A stretch of DNA of 64,000 bases, taken from contig NZ_BMIA01000006.1 in the NCBI RefSeq assembly GCF_014641595.1, forward strand, positions 181,945-245,944, written 5' to 3'. The position numbers were made by a program, and so were the translations under genes. Positions 28,431 to 37,214 of the stretch are shown here, piece after piece. The stretch is from Dyadobacter endophyticus (GTDB lineage: Bacteria > Bacteroidota > Bacteroidia > Cytophagales > Spirosomataceae). The notes under the pieces are model-generated. The model made no database searches, was not told the DNA's origin, and worked only from the letters and a program-made list of their open reading frames with translations. The number at the start of each line of letters is the position of its first letter. Position 1 is the stretch's first letter.

Positions 28431-29378
28431 CTATAACTCTGTCTTTATTTCCAGTTCTCTCGGATAAACTACCGTTGGCAGTAAACCCATTTTCTGAATG
28501 ATCAGTCCTCCGACGTCCCGGGCAATGTAGGTCATCAACCCACCGCCGAGGCCCGAGTATCCTTCCCGGCTGATAATATATAAGTCTCTGTGCAGTGGAT
28601 AGCGCTTGAACTCCAACCCTGCCTGAAAAGGCTGGATGTAGTCAGAAAGTGAATCGGGTTTAGCGTCTTTGGCGACTCCCATTACCCGGATACCCCTCGA
28701 AAGCTCTTCCGAAGCCAGCGAATGTCCGTCACTGATCCAGTTCACCCCGATAAAACCGAGATGGGTAGGGTTCTCCCTGACGTCCTTGATTACATTTTCG
28801 TTTGATCCGGCCGAAATAATTCTCAGTTTCTGAATATCTCTAATGCCGAATTTATTGAGCACAAAGTTCAGGTTGCTTGCATTGGCATTATCAAAAACCA
28901 ATGTAATCAACCCCTCCTGCCCACCTTTGATCTGCGACCAGTCGGTAAGTTTACCTTCCATGACCGCTTTCAGTTCCGGAATCGTGATGAGACTATCCGT
29001 ATTGCTCTTTCCAATCACCAGCGCGAGGCCGTCCGTTGCGATATGCTGGAACTTCTGGCTGCCCTTTTGCTTCCTGATCATTTCCAGTTCCTTCTCGTTC
29101 AACTGGCGCGTCGCGAAAATGATCCTGGCGCTGTCGTTCAACAGCTGTCGGATCGCTTCCTGCTCCGGTTTGTAGTCTACCTTGAAATGCGCATCGGGGT
29201 AAATTCCCTCGTAGGCACCTGTAAGCGAATTAACCAGCGGTTTGAAAGATTCATCCGCCGCGATTGTGATCGTACCTTTCCGCGGATTGTCCAGATCACT
29301 GTTAGACGAGGTACATCTGAGTAATCCTGCTATACCGAGCGTTAACAACAGCAGCAGTCCTGCCAATCTCTTTTTCAT
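28431..29378 (-). CDS. PstS-like substrate-binding lipoprotein
   Basis: 315 residues. The lipobox is in LGIAGLLRCTSS (Cys22). The body is a type 2 periplasmic binding fold of the phosphate-binding (PstS) group: GTITIAADESFKPLVNSL, then VFDNANASNLNFVL and the FIGVNWISD hinge. No pstC, pstA or pstB is adjacent, so transport with an ABC system is doubtful; it may act as a sensor or adaptor in the Ton cluster. Its start overlaps the stop of the 73-residue gene by 4 bp. Confidence 0.82.
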   Translation of the reverse strand: MKKRLAGLLLLLTLGIAGLLRCTSSNSDLDNPRKGTITIAADESFKPLVNSLTGAYEGIYPDAHFKVDYKPEQEAIRQLLNDSARIIFATRQLNEKELEMIRKQKGSQKFQHIATDGLALVIGKSNTDSLITIPELKAVMEGKLTDWSQIKGGQEGLITLVFDNANASNLNFVLNKFGIRDIQKLRIISAGSNENVIKDVRENPTHLGFIGVNWISDGHSLASEELSRGIRVMGVAKDAKPDSLSDYIQPFQAGLEFKRYPLHRDLYIISREGYSGLGGGLMTYIARDVGGLIIQKMGLLPTVVYPRELEIKTEL

Positions 29379-29596
29379 GACTCGTCGTCCTGGTTTCTTC
29401 TCAACACCCTGTAACCCCGGTAGGCTCCGTATAAAATAAGTGTGCCAGCAAAAGCATACCGCCAGATGCTGCCGATCGGCAACAATCTAAATGAGAAGGA
29501 GGAGAAGATCAAAAAGACCCCTCCTCCTACGTATGCCAGAGCCATTACCGAAGAGGTCAGATCACCGAGCTTTTCATGCAATGGTTTCTCCCTCAT
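29375..29596 (-). CDS. Small two-helix membrane protein of the Ton cluster
   Basis: 73 residues: cytoplasmic N-terminus MREKPLHEKLGDLTS, two membrane helices (YVGGGVFLIFSSFSF and YAFAGTLILYGAYRGYRVL) and a charged C-terminus. It lies 3 bp after tonB and overlaps the PstS-like gene by 4 bp, so it is translationally coupled to both. No named family; an accessory of the Ton complex is inferred from position. Confidence 0.75.
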   Translation of the reverse strand: MREKPLHEKLGDLTSSVMALAYVGGGVFLIFSSFSFRLLPIGSIWRYAFAGTLILYGAYRGYRVLRRNQDDES

Positions 29597-29599
29597 GCC

Positions 29600-30424
29600 T
29601 TACTCCAATTGGAAGTTGATCGGCAGGTTGTATTTTACACGAACTGCACGTCCTGATTGCTTTCCTGGCTTCCATTTCGGCATAGCTTTTACTACGCGGA
29701 TCGCCTCTTCATCGCAACCAAAACCCAATCCTTTCAAAACCGCTACATCCTGGATACTTCCGTCAGTGTTAACAACGAAGGACATGAAAACCCTTCCGGA
29801 AACGTTAGCACGGGATGCTGCACTTGGATACTTGATGTTTTTACTAAGATACTTGTACATCTCTGCGGTACCTCCCGGGAACTCAGGTTGTTGCTCAACC
29901 ACCGTAAATACCTTTTCAGGTTCAGGGGCCGCCTCTACTACTACTCCTTTGCTAGGTGCAGCAACCGCTTCGGGTGCAACAATGATTTCATTCGCGTTAG
30001 GGTCACCTTCGATGGTTTTATCCGCAACAACAGCTTCTTTAATTTCTTCCACTGTTGGTGGTGGTACCTCTTCGGGAACCTCTTCATCTTTCTTAACCTC
30101 AGGAGGCAAGAACTTCACCGTGTTCACCTTTGGTGCCTCCACTGGCGGCGGCGGTGGTGGTGGTGGTTCTGCCGGGTCTATTGGCGGCGGCGGGATTTTC
30201 ATCAAATCCACTTCAACCATTGGTGCTTCCTCTTCCTTACCTGCCGTCAAGCTGTTGATGATCGACGGTGTAAACATAGCAAGGACAAAAAGAGCAGCTC
30301 CAAGTAAAGTGGCCTTCGTCACATCTCTGCGATAACCCTGACGAAGTGAAAATGCACCGTACGCCTTATTACGATCCGCAAACACTATATCATCCAGTGT
30401 TGCATTCGGGCTGATCTCTGCCAT
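29600..30424 (-). CDS. TonB-family energy transducer
   Basis: 274 residues with one membrane helix at about 37-57, a Pro-rich periplasmic spacer (DPAEPPPPPPPPVEAPK) and a C-terminal TonB domain with YPSAASRANVSGRVFMSF and the CDEEAIRVVKAMPKW motif. It conveys the proton-motive force from the ExbB/ExbD complex to outer-membrane receptors. The N-terminal cytoplasmic segment DIVFADRNKAYGAFSLR is usual in Bacteroidota TonB proteins. The ExbD gene is 27 bp upstream. Confidence 0.92.
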   Translation of the reverse strand: MAEISPNATLDDIVFADRNKAYGAFSLRQGYRRDVTKATLLGAALFVLAMFTPSIINSLTAGKEEEAPMVEVDLMKIPPPPIDPAEPPPPPPPPVEAPKVNTVKFLPPEVKKDEEVPEEVPPPTVEEIKEAVVADKTIEGDPNANEIIVAPEAVAAPSKGVVVEAAPEPEKVFTVVEQQPEFPGGTAEMYKYLSKNIKYPSAASRANVSGRVFMSFVVNTDGSIQDVAVLKGLGFGCDEEAIRVVKAMPKWKPGKQSGRAVRVKYNLPINFQLE

Positions 30425-30451
30425 GGCGCTGTGATTAATTTTGGTTTAAAA

Positions 30452-31030
30452 CTAGTTTTTTGGAATTATTTTGTCGCCCAACACTTTCTTCTCAGCGTCT
30501 GTCAACGCGTCAACAAGTGCATAACGTTTGGTTTTGGTAATGGCCATTTCATCCAGTACATCTACCATATTTTTGTAGGTAGATACCGCTGTTGGCTTGA
30601 TTACCACGACAAAAGCTTCATTACCGTCTTTATCCTTTGGATTTGCTGCGTTGATACGCTTTTGAGATGCGAAAATCACACTTCTCAGATCGAACCCGTA
30701 ACGGGTTGTTTTCAAATCAGTCTTAGCTTTATCGTCATCTGCAGCGATACCGTCCAGATAGTATACATCATCGTTCGCTCCCATGAAAAGGGTTAAAACT
30801 TTGGATGCTTTCAAAGGTTCCGTCGGCTTTTCCTGATCTTCGGTTTTGTCAGGCACAGCGAGCGACATGGATGTCGGTTTCGACATTGTTGTCGCAAGCA
30901 TGAAAAAGGTGATAAGCAAAAATCCTAGGTCTACCATTGGGGTCATGTCCACACGGGTGGACATTTTCTTGGCCCTTACCTTACCATCACCTTTACCGTG
31001 CCCACCACCGGATTCTTCAATTGCTGCCAT
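30452..31030 (-). CDS. ExbD-family biopolymer transport protein (second copy)
   Basis: 192 residues. One N-terminal helix follows the basic segment KVRAKKMSTRVDMTPMVDLG, in which the aspartate of MVDLGFLLITFFML is the proton-carrying residue of ExbD/TolR. The periplasmic domain is alpha/beta. It pairs with the ExbD at 31056-31670 and an ExbB/TolQ to form the proton-driven motor for TonB. Confidence 0.9.
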   Translation of the reverse strand: MAAIEESGGGHGKGDGKVRAKKMSTRVDMTPMVDLGFLLITFFMLATTMSKPTSMSLAVPDKTEDQEKPTEPLKASKVLTLFMGANDDVYYLDGIAADDDKAKTDLKTTRYGFDLRSVIFASQKRINAANPKDKDGNEAFVVVIKPTAVSTYKNMVDVLDEMAITKTKRYALVDALTDAEKKVLGDKIIPKN

Positions 31031-31055
31031 TTCTTCTAAATATTAAATGATAACA

Positions 31056-31670
31056 TTATTCGTTTGTGTAACCGGCCGGTGCTTGTTCGCTACCTGTGAT
31101 CAGGTTGAACTTGTTAATATTCTGCGACTGCAAATTAGCCAGCACGTCTTTGAATGCAGGAAATTTAGACAGGTTGTCCCCTTTCAATGCAATACGTAGC
31201 TGGTTGTCTGCCTTACGCGCAGCATAAACCCAGTCTGCCAATTCGCTGGCACCCGTGGAGTCAACCGGGATCCCTGGTTGCTTCACCTGGCCCATTTGCT
31301 CCTTAGGCATATTCAGCCAGGGCTTCAACTGATTCAGAGGAAAACCAAAGCTCGACTGCAGTGCAAACTTTGCCTTCTCAGTATCAGTAAAGGTGATTCC
31401 TTTGGCTTGTCCGATGTTGTCCAGCATCGCAACGCGAGTAGGCTGGGCATCAACACCAAAGAATACTTTCCCTGATTTGTCAATGCTAATGACCATGATC
31501 TTATCATCTGGCACTTTGATCTGCGAAATCGATGTAGGTGTTGTAATCTCTGCATCGTTCGACTTAAAAGTCGCCGTCATAATGAAGAACGTCAAGAGCA
31601 AGAAGGCAACATCCGTCATGGCCGTCATATCAGTATGCGGCGCATGTTTCTTTGGCCTTACCTTTCCCAT
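31056..31670 (-). CDS. ExbD-family biopolymer transport protein (first copy)
   Basis: 204 residues. N-terminal KKHAPHTDMTAMTDVAFLLL contains the conserved Asp of the membrane helix. It lies 61 bp after the ExbB gene. Two different ExbD proteins in tandem are normal for this Bacteroidota cluster and probably assemble together. Confidence 0.9.
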   Translation of the reverse strand: MGKVRPKKHAPHTDMTAMTDVAFLLLTFFIMTATFKSNDAEITTPTSISQIKVPDDKIMVISIDKSGKVFFGVDAQPTRVAMLDNIGQAKGITFTDTEKAKFALQSSFGFPLNQLKPWLNMPKEQMGQVKQPGIPVDSTGASELADWVYAARKADNQLRIALKGDNLSKFPAFKDVLANLQSQNINKFNLITGSEQAPAGYTNE

Positions 31671-31731
31671 ACAAATATATAAGTTTTTTTTATATTAACG
31701 AAACTTCACTATAAAATAGTTCAGCGAACTA

Positions 31732-32571
31732 TTAATAATGTGCAGCAAAGTTCGACTGAAGGCTCATGCCAATTTCGTCGATGCTGTAAGTAAGATCGTC
31801 AACACGGCTGTTCAGGTAAGCGTAAGAAATAGTCGCGATAGCCGATGTACCGATACCAAGAGCGGTATTGATAAGGGCCTCAGAGATACCAGTCGCAAGA
31901 GCAGCGGAGTCAGGTGAACCTGATGTACCCAAAGCCGCGAACGCCTTGATCATACCGATTACCGTTCCAAGAAGCGCCAAGAGGGTAGATGCACCCGCCA
32001 GTGTAGCGATGATGGTAAGGTTTTTCTGAAGCATTGGAAGTTCAAGTGTAGTAGCTTCTTCGATCTCTTTCTGAAGAGCCGCCAGTTTCTGCTCTTTGTC
32101 AAGCGCAGTTTCAGTAGTCAATTGCTTGTATTTCAAAAGACCCGCTTTGATTACGTTACCAACAGATCCTTTTTGCTTATCGCATTCTTTGATAGCCTCT
32201 TCGATTTGGTTTTTGTCAAGCAGGCTTCTCACTTTACGAACGAACGAGTCAATGCTGCCTGAGCCGCTTGCCTTGTTCAAAGTGATCAGACGCTCGATAG
32301 TAAAGGTCAATACAATAAGGAAACACGTCATCAAGATCGGTACGATAGGACCTCCCTTGTAAACGATTCCGTAGTAATCACCATCGATAGGTCCTTTTTC
32401 GTGATCGCCGTCTTTAAAGTGTTCGGGAGCCCCCAACACGAAAATGTAAACGCAAAGTGCAATCGCAAAAAGTAGAGGGATTACCAATGCCGGGTTCAAA
32501 CCGCCTTTGCCTTTTGTTGCTGCCGCAGCAGGCTTTGGAGCTGGTGCCGGACTTGTAGCTTTCTTTTCCAT
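31732..32571 (-). CDS. MotA/TolQ/ExbB proton channel protein
   Basis: 279 residues. A Pro/Ala/Lys N-terminus is followed by a membrane helix, a cytoplasmic loop (LLDKNQIEEAIKECDKQKGS) and the two conserved C-terminal helices with LLGTVIGMIKAFAALGTSG and IGTSAIATISYAYLNSRVDD. It forms the channel that powers ExbD and TonB. It is the first gene of the operon. Confidence 0.93.
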   Translation of the reverse strand: MEKKATSPAPAPKPAAAATKGKGGLNPALVIPLLFAIALCVYIFVLGAPEHFKDGDHEKGPIDGDYYGIVYKGGPIVPILMTCFLIVLTFTIERLITLNKASGSGSIDSFVRKVRSLLDKNQIEEAIKECDKQKGSVGNVIKAGLLKYKQLTTETALDKEQKLAALQKEIEEATTLELPMLQKNLTIIATLAGASTLLALLGTVIGMIKAFAALGTSGSPDSAALATGISEALINTALGIGTSAIATISYAYLNSRVDDLTYSIDEIGMSLQSNFAAHY

Positions 32572-33186
32572 CAGACTTACTTTTAAAGGTTAAATTGAGA
32601 TTTTGGTTGTGAATTAAATAAAACTTTTGGTTTAAACTGGTTTTCGTAAAATAAAATTTTGAATGCTTTTCGGATAAACGACATCTACAAAAGTATGAGT
32701 TTTCCTTTTAAAAAAAAGCAAGCGTTTCGGCAGATTTTTTCTCAGATTTTTCGCAGAAACGGCTCCGAATTGCATAATTTAAAGAATCCCCTCCCTTCTA
32801 TTTTTAGTACAAATTCTAGTTTTAATACTGATCCATAGGAGTATACCAGCCTGGCCGGAACCTCTATATAATTGCACTCTTTGCGTTCATATGTAACAAC
32901 ATGTTTTTTAGTGAGGAGTTTTGTGTTTCAAAATATTTCAAGATTACCTTAGAAAAGCAAATATTATTTTTCTCCTACTATGTGTCTTAACAACAATTTT
33001 AAATTTCGATGCCCGGGATTTTCCGCCGAACCTCAAAATTTGACTAAATCAATCCGTCCCGCATCCCGCTTGCAACCGCCCGTCACTCAATTTCCCGGAG
33101 CTTACCACTAGCGGAATGACAAAAATCCGGTAATTTTGGCTTTTGGTGGATAGCATGTCCATTAACTTAACAAATTCTTAAAATAC
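32572..33186. other. AT-rich intergenic region with candidate divergent promoters
   Basis: 615 bp without a credible gene. On the minus strand TACTTTTG at 32695-32688, with a TTGC box about 22 bp further upstream, could drive the exbB operon with a ~110-nt leader. On the plus strand TAATTTTG at 33131-33138 lies 48 bp before gatC without a clear -33 box. No RNA gene is recognised. Confidence 0.4.
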
Positions 33187-33474
33187 ATGAAGATCGATCA
33201 GGAGTCGCTCAAAAAGATCGCGCACCTCGCACGATTAGAGATCAGGCCCGGGGAAGAAGCGGCACTCTTACATAGTATGGATTCGGTTCTTACCTGGATG
33301 GACCAGCTCAATGAAATAGATACGCAGGGAGTGGAGCCTTTGACGCACGTGCTCGACGAAGAAAATAACTGGCGGGAAGATAAAGGTGCAAATACGCTCA
33401 CACGCGAGGAAGCGCTCTTCAATGCACCGTCGAAAAACAGTACCTATATAATGGTACCCAAAGTGATTGAGTAA
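33187..33474 (+). CDS. gatC: Asp/Glu-tRNA amidotransferase subunit C
   Basis: 95-residue small subunit that stabilises the GatA/GatB heterodimer in transamidation of misacylated Asp-tRNA or Glu-tRNA. Signature features: LKKIAHLARLEI at the N-terminus, WMDQLNEIDTQGVEPLTHV, and a C-terminal MVPKVIE. gatA and gatB are not adjacent, as often in this phylum. It converges on the nitrilase gene. Confidence 0.94.
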   Translation: MKIDQESLKKIAHLARLEIRPGEEAALLHSMDSVLTWMDQLNEIDTQGVEPLTHVLDEENNWREDKGANTLTREEALFNAPSKNSTYIMVPKVIE

Positions 33475-33498
33475 GTATAGGACACAATGTCCTATACC

Positions 33499-34290
33499 TC
33501 AACAATGGATTTCGAAATCGTCGGCGTCCGACAATGCAGGAAAGTTCTGCCGATAAGCGATGAGCTCCGCCTTCGAAACGTGGACAACCTTCTCTGCCTC
33601 CTGGTTTGTCAGCATTGCCACAGGTTCTCCCAGGTAGTCGAGGGCGACAGAATCTCCACGGTATTCCAAACCGCCCCCATCAGTGCCGATACGGTTAACA
33701 CCCATCACATAGCACTGATTTTCGATTGCCCTCGCCTGCAAGAGCGTGCTCCACGCATGCGCGCGACGCGCGGGCCAGTTCGCTACATATAATAGGATGT
33801 CGTAAGGTTCACTTTGCAGATTGCGGCTCCATACCGGAAATCGTAGGTCGTAGCAAACGAGCGGACAAATTTTCCAGCCTCTCCATTCAATTGTCAACCG
33901 GCTACTGCCCGCAGTATAATGATTGTTCTCCTCTCCCATCCGGAAAAGGTGCCGCTTGTCGCTATGCGCATGGGTACCATCCGGGCTTACGCAAAGAAGC
34001 CTGTTAAAAAAACGTCCTCCGTCATTTACTGCAAAACTTCCCACCACCAGGGCATTATGCTGTTTGGCCATTTGCTTCATCCAGCGGGTGGTGGTCAGGT
34101 TCATCGGCTCGGCGAGCGTAGTGTTCATCGTAAAACCGGTGTTAAACATTTCCGGAAGCACGATCACATCGACCGGCTCCGGCAATGCCGCCAGCTTTTC
34201 TTCAAAGGAGGCCAGGTTGGCCGTTACATTTTCCCAATGTAAATCGGACTGGACCAATGCAATCGAAAGGATTTCCTTATTTTCCTGCAT
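33499..34290 (-). CDS. Nitrilase-family amidohydrolase, omega-amidase-like
   Basis: 263 residues with the Glu-Lys-Cys triad: VLPEMFNTGF (Glu), DKRHLFRMGEEN (Lys) and LVCYDLRFPVWSRN (Cys). This is the YafV/omega-amidase group that hydrolyses alpha-ketoglutaramate or alpha-ketosuccinamate, metabolite repair products of transaminases. It lies 24 bp downstream of def on the same strand. Confidence 0.9.
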   Translation of the reverse strand: MQENKEILSIALVQSDLHWENVTANLASFEEKLAALPEPVDVIVLPEMFNTGFTMNTTLAEPMNLTTTRWMKQMAKQHNALVVGSFAVNDGGRFFNRLLCVSPDGTHAHSDKRHLFRMGEENNHYTAGSSRLTIEWRGWKICPLVCYDLRFPVWSRNLQSEPYDILLYVANWPARRAHAWSTLLQARAIENQCYVMGVNRIGTDGGGLEYRGDSVALDYLGEPVAMLTNQEAEKVVHVSKAELIAYRQNFPALSDADDFEIHC

Positions 34291-34314
34291 GACCGAATAT
34301 TTGCTGGTTAAAAC

Positions 34315-34902
34315 CTATCTGCGGCTTGGAAAACGCATACGGTAATCTGCGTCTACATTCCCTTTGGAAATATCGGTCAGTTTCTTCTTGATAAACTGTT
34401 TTTTGAGCGTAGGCAGGTAATCCACGAACAATTTGCCCAGCAAATGGTCGTACTCGTGCTGGATAATGCGGGCAGCCATCCCCGAATAGGTTTCTTCGTG
34501 CTCGTTCCAATCGAGGTCTCGATAGCGGATACGGAGCGTTTCGGGGCGGTACACATCGCCGCGAATGCCCGGAATGCTCAGACACCCCTCTTCGAACGCC
34601 CATTCCTCACCGGTTTCTTCCAATATCTCGGGATTGATGAATGCCTTTTTGAAATCGACCAATGACAGATCCGGCTCGTCGTCTTCGTCTTCTTCATCCC
34701 TCTCGGCGAACGGCGTGCCGTCTACTACGAAAATGCGGATATTCAGACCGATCTGCGGCGCGGCCAGGCCCACGCCATTCGCGCCGTGCATAGTTTCGAA
34801 CATATCCTCTGAAAGCTTCTTCAAATCCACTTCATCTTTTTCGATAAAACGGGTTGGTTTTCTCAGGATCGGGTCACCGTATGCAACTATTGGATAAATC
34901 AT
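34315..34902 (-). CDS. def: Peptide deformylase
   Basis: Removes the N-formyl group from new proteins. The three motifs are intact: GVGLAAPQIGLN, EEGCLSIPG (metal Cys) and QHEYDHLLG (metal histidines and catalytic Glu). At 195 residues it carries an acidic insertion (AERDEEDEDDEPDLSL) between motifs 1 and 2, which is longer than in the E. coli enzyme. It lies 48 bp downstream of ruvX. Confidence 0.96.
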   Translation of the reverse strand: MIYPIVAYGDPILRKPTRFIEKDEVDLKKLSEDMFETMHGANGVGLAAPQIGLNIRIFVVDGTPFAERDEEDEDDEPDLSLVDFKKAFINPEILEETGEEWAFEEGCLSIPGIRGDVYRPETLRIRYRDLDWNEHEETYSGMAARIIQHEYDHLLGKLFVDYLPTLKKQFIKKKLTDISKGNVDADYRMRFPSRR

Positions 34903-34950
34903 GTTTATTAAAACTTTTGCTACCTATATAATATGTACTACTTACAAATT

Positions 34951-35364
34951 CTACCTTCGGCTTTCCATGAAGGACTGAAGAATGATCGTGGCGCTAACTT
35001 TGTCGATATTGCCCTTATCGCGCCTGTCACTTTTTTTCGATCCCGAAGCGATCATGGATTGTAACGCCATCGACGATGTAAAACGCTCGTCGTGTAAATG
35101 CACCGGGATTTCAGGAAAAGCTTTTTGTAGTGTCTTTACAAAAGCGGTAACCCTGGCGGCGTTCTCGCTATCGGTATTGTCGAGCTTTTTGGGCATTCCA
35201 ACCACGAATGCTTCTACCTCTTCAGTGAGCATATACTTTTTGAGAAAATCGGGCAGCTGATGCGTGGGCACGGTATCGAGCGCCGTAGCGATGATTTTCA
35301 ACGGGTCCGTAACGGCTATTCCGGTGCGCTTGGCGCCGTAATCGATCGCCAGAAGACGTGGCAT
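34951..35364 (-). CDS. ruvX: Holliday junction resolvase-like protein RuvX/YqgF
   Basis: 137 residues starting MPRLLAIDYGAKRTGIAV, the usual RuvX N-terminus; an upstream start at 35442 would add 26 unrelated residues and is rejected. RNase H-like fold; the first Asp is in AIDYG, with FVVGMPKKLDN and HDERFTS. The family is implicated in resolving recombination intermediates and in 16S rRNA 5' maturation. A TATCTTTG box lies at 35397-35390. Confidence 0.94.
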   Translation of the reverse strand: MPRLLAIDYGAKRTGIAVTDPLKIIATALDTVPTHQLPDFLKKYMLTEEVEAFVVGMPKKLDNTDSENAARVTAFVKTLQKAFPEIPVHLHDERFTSSMALQSMIASGSKKSDRRDKGNIDKVSATIILQSFMESRR

Positions 35365-35389
35365 GGGCTTAAAATATGTTAATAGTTTG

Positions 35390-35478
35390 CAAAGATAAGA
35401 CCTTTCGCTTAGCTTTTCCCGATTGCCCGGCCGATTGCACATTTAGGCTGCACGCATTCCGGAAACCGATTATCTTTG
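35390..35478. promoter_or_regulatory. Divergent -7 boxes between ruvX and recJ
   Basis: TATCTTTG on the minus strand (35397-35390) and TATCTTTG on the plus strand (35471-35478) face outward. Neither has a good TTTG -33 box at 19-21 bp. The plus box ends only 5 bp before the recJ ATG, so the recJ message would be nearly or fully leaderless. Confidence 0.35.
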
Positions 35479-35482
35479 CCCT

Positions 35483-37195
35483 ATGATTGAAAAGCGCTGG
35501 ATACATTTCCCTCCCTTTACCTCTGAACAAGAACAGATTGCGCAGAGCCTTGCCGAATCACTTAAAGTAAGTCCCTCGCTGGCAACGCTTTTGGTTCAGC
35601 GCGGCATCCTCGATTTCGACCAGTCCCGCGACTTTTTCCGACCCGACATCAAGCATTTGCACGATCCGTTCCTGATGGCTGACATGGAAAAAGCTGCGGA
35701 GCGCCTGATCAAAGCCATCGAATCCAACGAGAAAATACTGGTTTACGGAGATTACGACGTAGATGGTACTACTTCCGTCGCATTGTTCTATGGTTTTCTC
35801 AAAAGGATTTACCCAAATCTGGACTACTACATTCCCGATCGCTACGAGGAAGGCTACGGCGTTTCGTGGCAGGGCGTGGAATGGGCCGAAGCGAATGGCT
35901 ATACATTAATAGTTACCCTCGACTGTGGCGTTAAATCGGTTGACAAGGTAACTGTGGCCCTTGAAAAAGGGATCGACTTCATCATATGTGACCACCACCG
36001 CCCCGGCGACGAGCTTCCGCCAGCTGCTGCAGTACTCGATCCGAAGCGGGAAGATTGCCTGTATCCTTATAAAGAGCTAACCGGCTGTGGCGTTGGGTTC
36101 AAGCTTTTGCAGGCATTTTGTATCAAACAGGGCCTCGACCCTGAAACGTTGTACGATTACCTCGACCTGCTGGTTGTCAGCATTGCCTCTGATATTGTTC
36201 CTATCACGGGCGAAAACCGCATTTTAGCGTTTTATGGCTTGCAAAGGCTTAATGCCAAACCGCGTACCGGTATTAAAGCCTTAATACAAATCTCAGGGAT
36301 CAGCGGTGCGCTCGATATTACCAACGTAGTCTTCGGGCTCGGGCCGAGGATCAACGCAGCCGGACGCATTAAGCATGCAAAAGAAGCTGTAAGACTTTTG
36401 CTTTCCGAAATTGAGGAAGAGGCGATGGAGTTTGCGGAAGAAATCAACAAGCATAACAGCGAGCGCCGCAACTTCGATTCAAGCATTACCGAACAGGCGC
36501 TTTTCATGATCGAAAACGACGAATGGTTTTCGAATGCGAAAAGTACCGTATTATATAAGGAAGACTGGCACAAAGGCGTGATCGGGATCGTAGCAAGCCG
36601 TTGTATCGAAAAATACCATCGCCCCACCATTATTCTCACGCAATCCCATGGAAAAGCCGCTGGCTCTGCACGCTCGGTGCCCGGTTTTGATGTGTACGAA
36701 GCGATCGAAGAATGCGCGGATCTTTTGGAACAATATGGCGGGCATACTTTTGCTGCCGGCCTTACATTGCCGCTGGATAACGTGGAAGCATTCAGAATGC
36801 GGTTCAACGAAATCGTTAGTAGCCGCATCCAGCCCGACCAGCTTGTACCGATGATTAACGTCGACATGCTGCTTGAACTGGAAAACATTACGCCGAAATT
36901 CTATAACATCCTTCGCCAGATGGGGCCATTCGGGCCAGGCAACATGACGCCGGTCTTTGAGTCACGAAACATGACGCTGGTTGGCCGCCCGTTTTTGATG
37001 AAGGAAAAACACATCAAGTTTGATGTAAAACAAAATAACTCGGCTGTGTTCACGGCCGTAGGCTTCGGAATGGGGCATTTTTATCCTGATATTGTCAATG
37101 GAAGGCCGTTCTCGATCTGCTATTGCCTTGAAGAGAACAATTTCCGTGACAAGAAAACATTACAGCTTTCGTTGAAAGACATTAAGCTGCATTGA
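35483..37195 (+). CDS. recJ: Single-stranded-DNA-specific exonuclease RecJ
   Basis: 5'-3' exonuclease on single-stranded DNA in recombination and mismatch repair. 570 residues with the DHH phosphoesterase motifs VYGDYDVDGTTS, LDCGVKS and CDHHRPGDELP; the DHHA1 region holds GSARSVPGFDVYEA and GGHTFAAGLTL. A C-terminal OB-like domain follows. lptB begins 19 bp after it, so the two are probably cotranscribed. Confidence 0.95.
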   Translation: MIEKRWIHFPPFTSEQEQIAQSLAESLKVSPSLATLLVQRGILDFDQSRDFFRPDIKHLHDPFLMADMEKAAERLIKAIESNEKILVYGDYDVDGTTSVALFYGFLKRIYPNLDYYIPDRYEEGYGVSWQGVEWAEANGYTLIVTLDCGVKSVDKVTVALEKGIDFIICDHHRPGDELPPAAAVLDPKREDCLYPYKELTGCGVGFKLLQAFCIKQGLDPETLYDYLDLLVVSIASDIVPITGENRILAFYGLQRLNAKPRTGIKALIQISGISGALDITNVVFGLGPRINAAGRIKHAKEAVRLLLSEIEEEAMEFAEEINKHNSERRNFDSSITEQALFMIENDEWFSNAKSTVLYKEDWHKGVIGIVASRCIEKYHRPTIILTQSHGKAAGSARSVPGFDVYEAIEECADLLEQYGGHTFAAGLTLPLDNVEAFRMRFNEIVSSRIQPDQLVPMINVDMLLELENITPKFYNILRQMGPFGPGNMTPVFESRNMTLVGRPFLMKEKHIKFDVKQNNSAVFTAVGFGMGHFYPDIVNGRPFSICYCLEENNFRDKKTLQLSLKDIKLH

Positions 37196-37214
37196 GGAAG
37201 AACTTAAACGAACA

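Noticed and set aside
29442..30335. Plus-strand frame rich in Ser/Thr/Gly antisense to tonB
   Set aside because: It mirrors the Pro-rich spacer of the TonB gene; the minus-strand gene has full TonB features and operon context.
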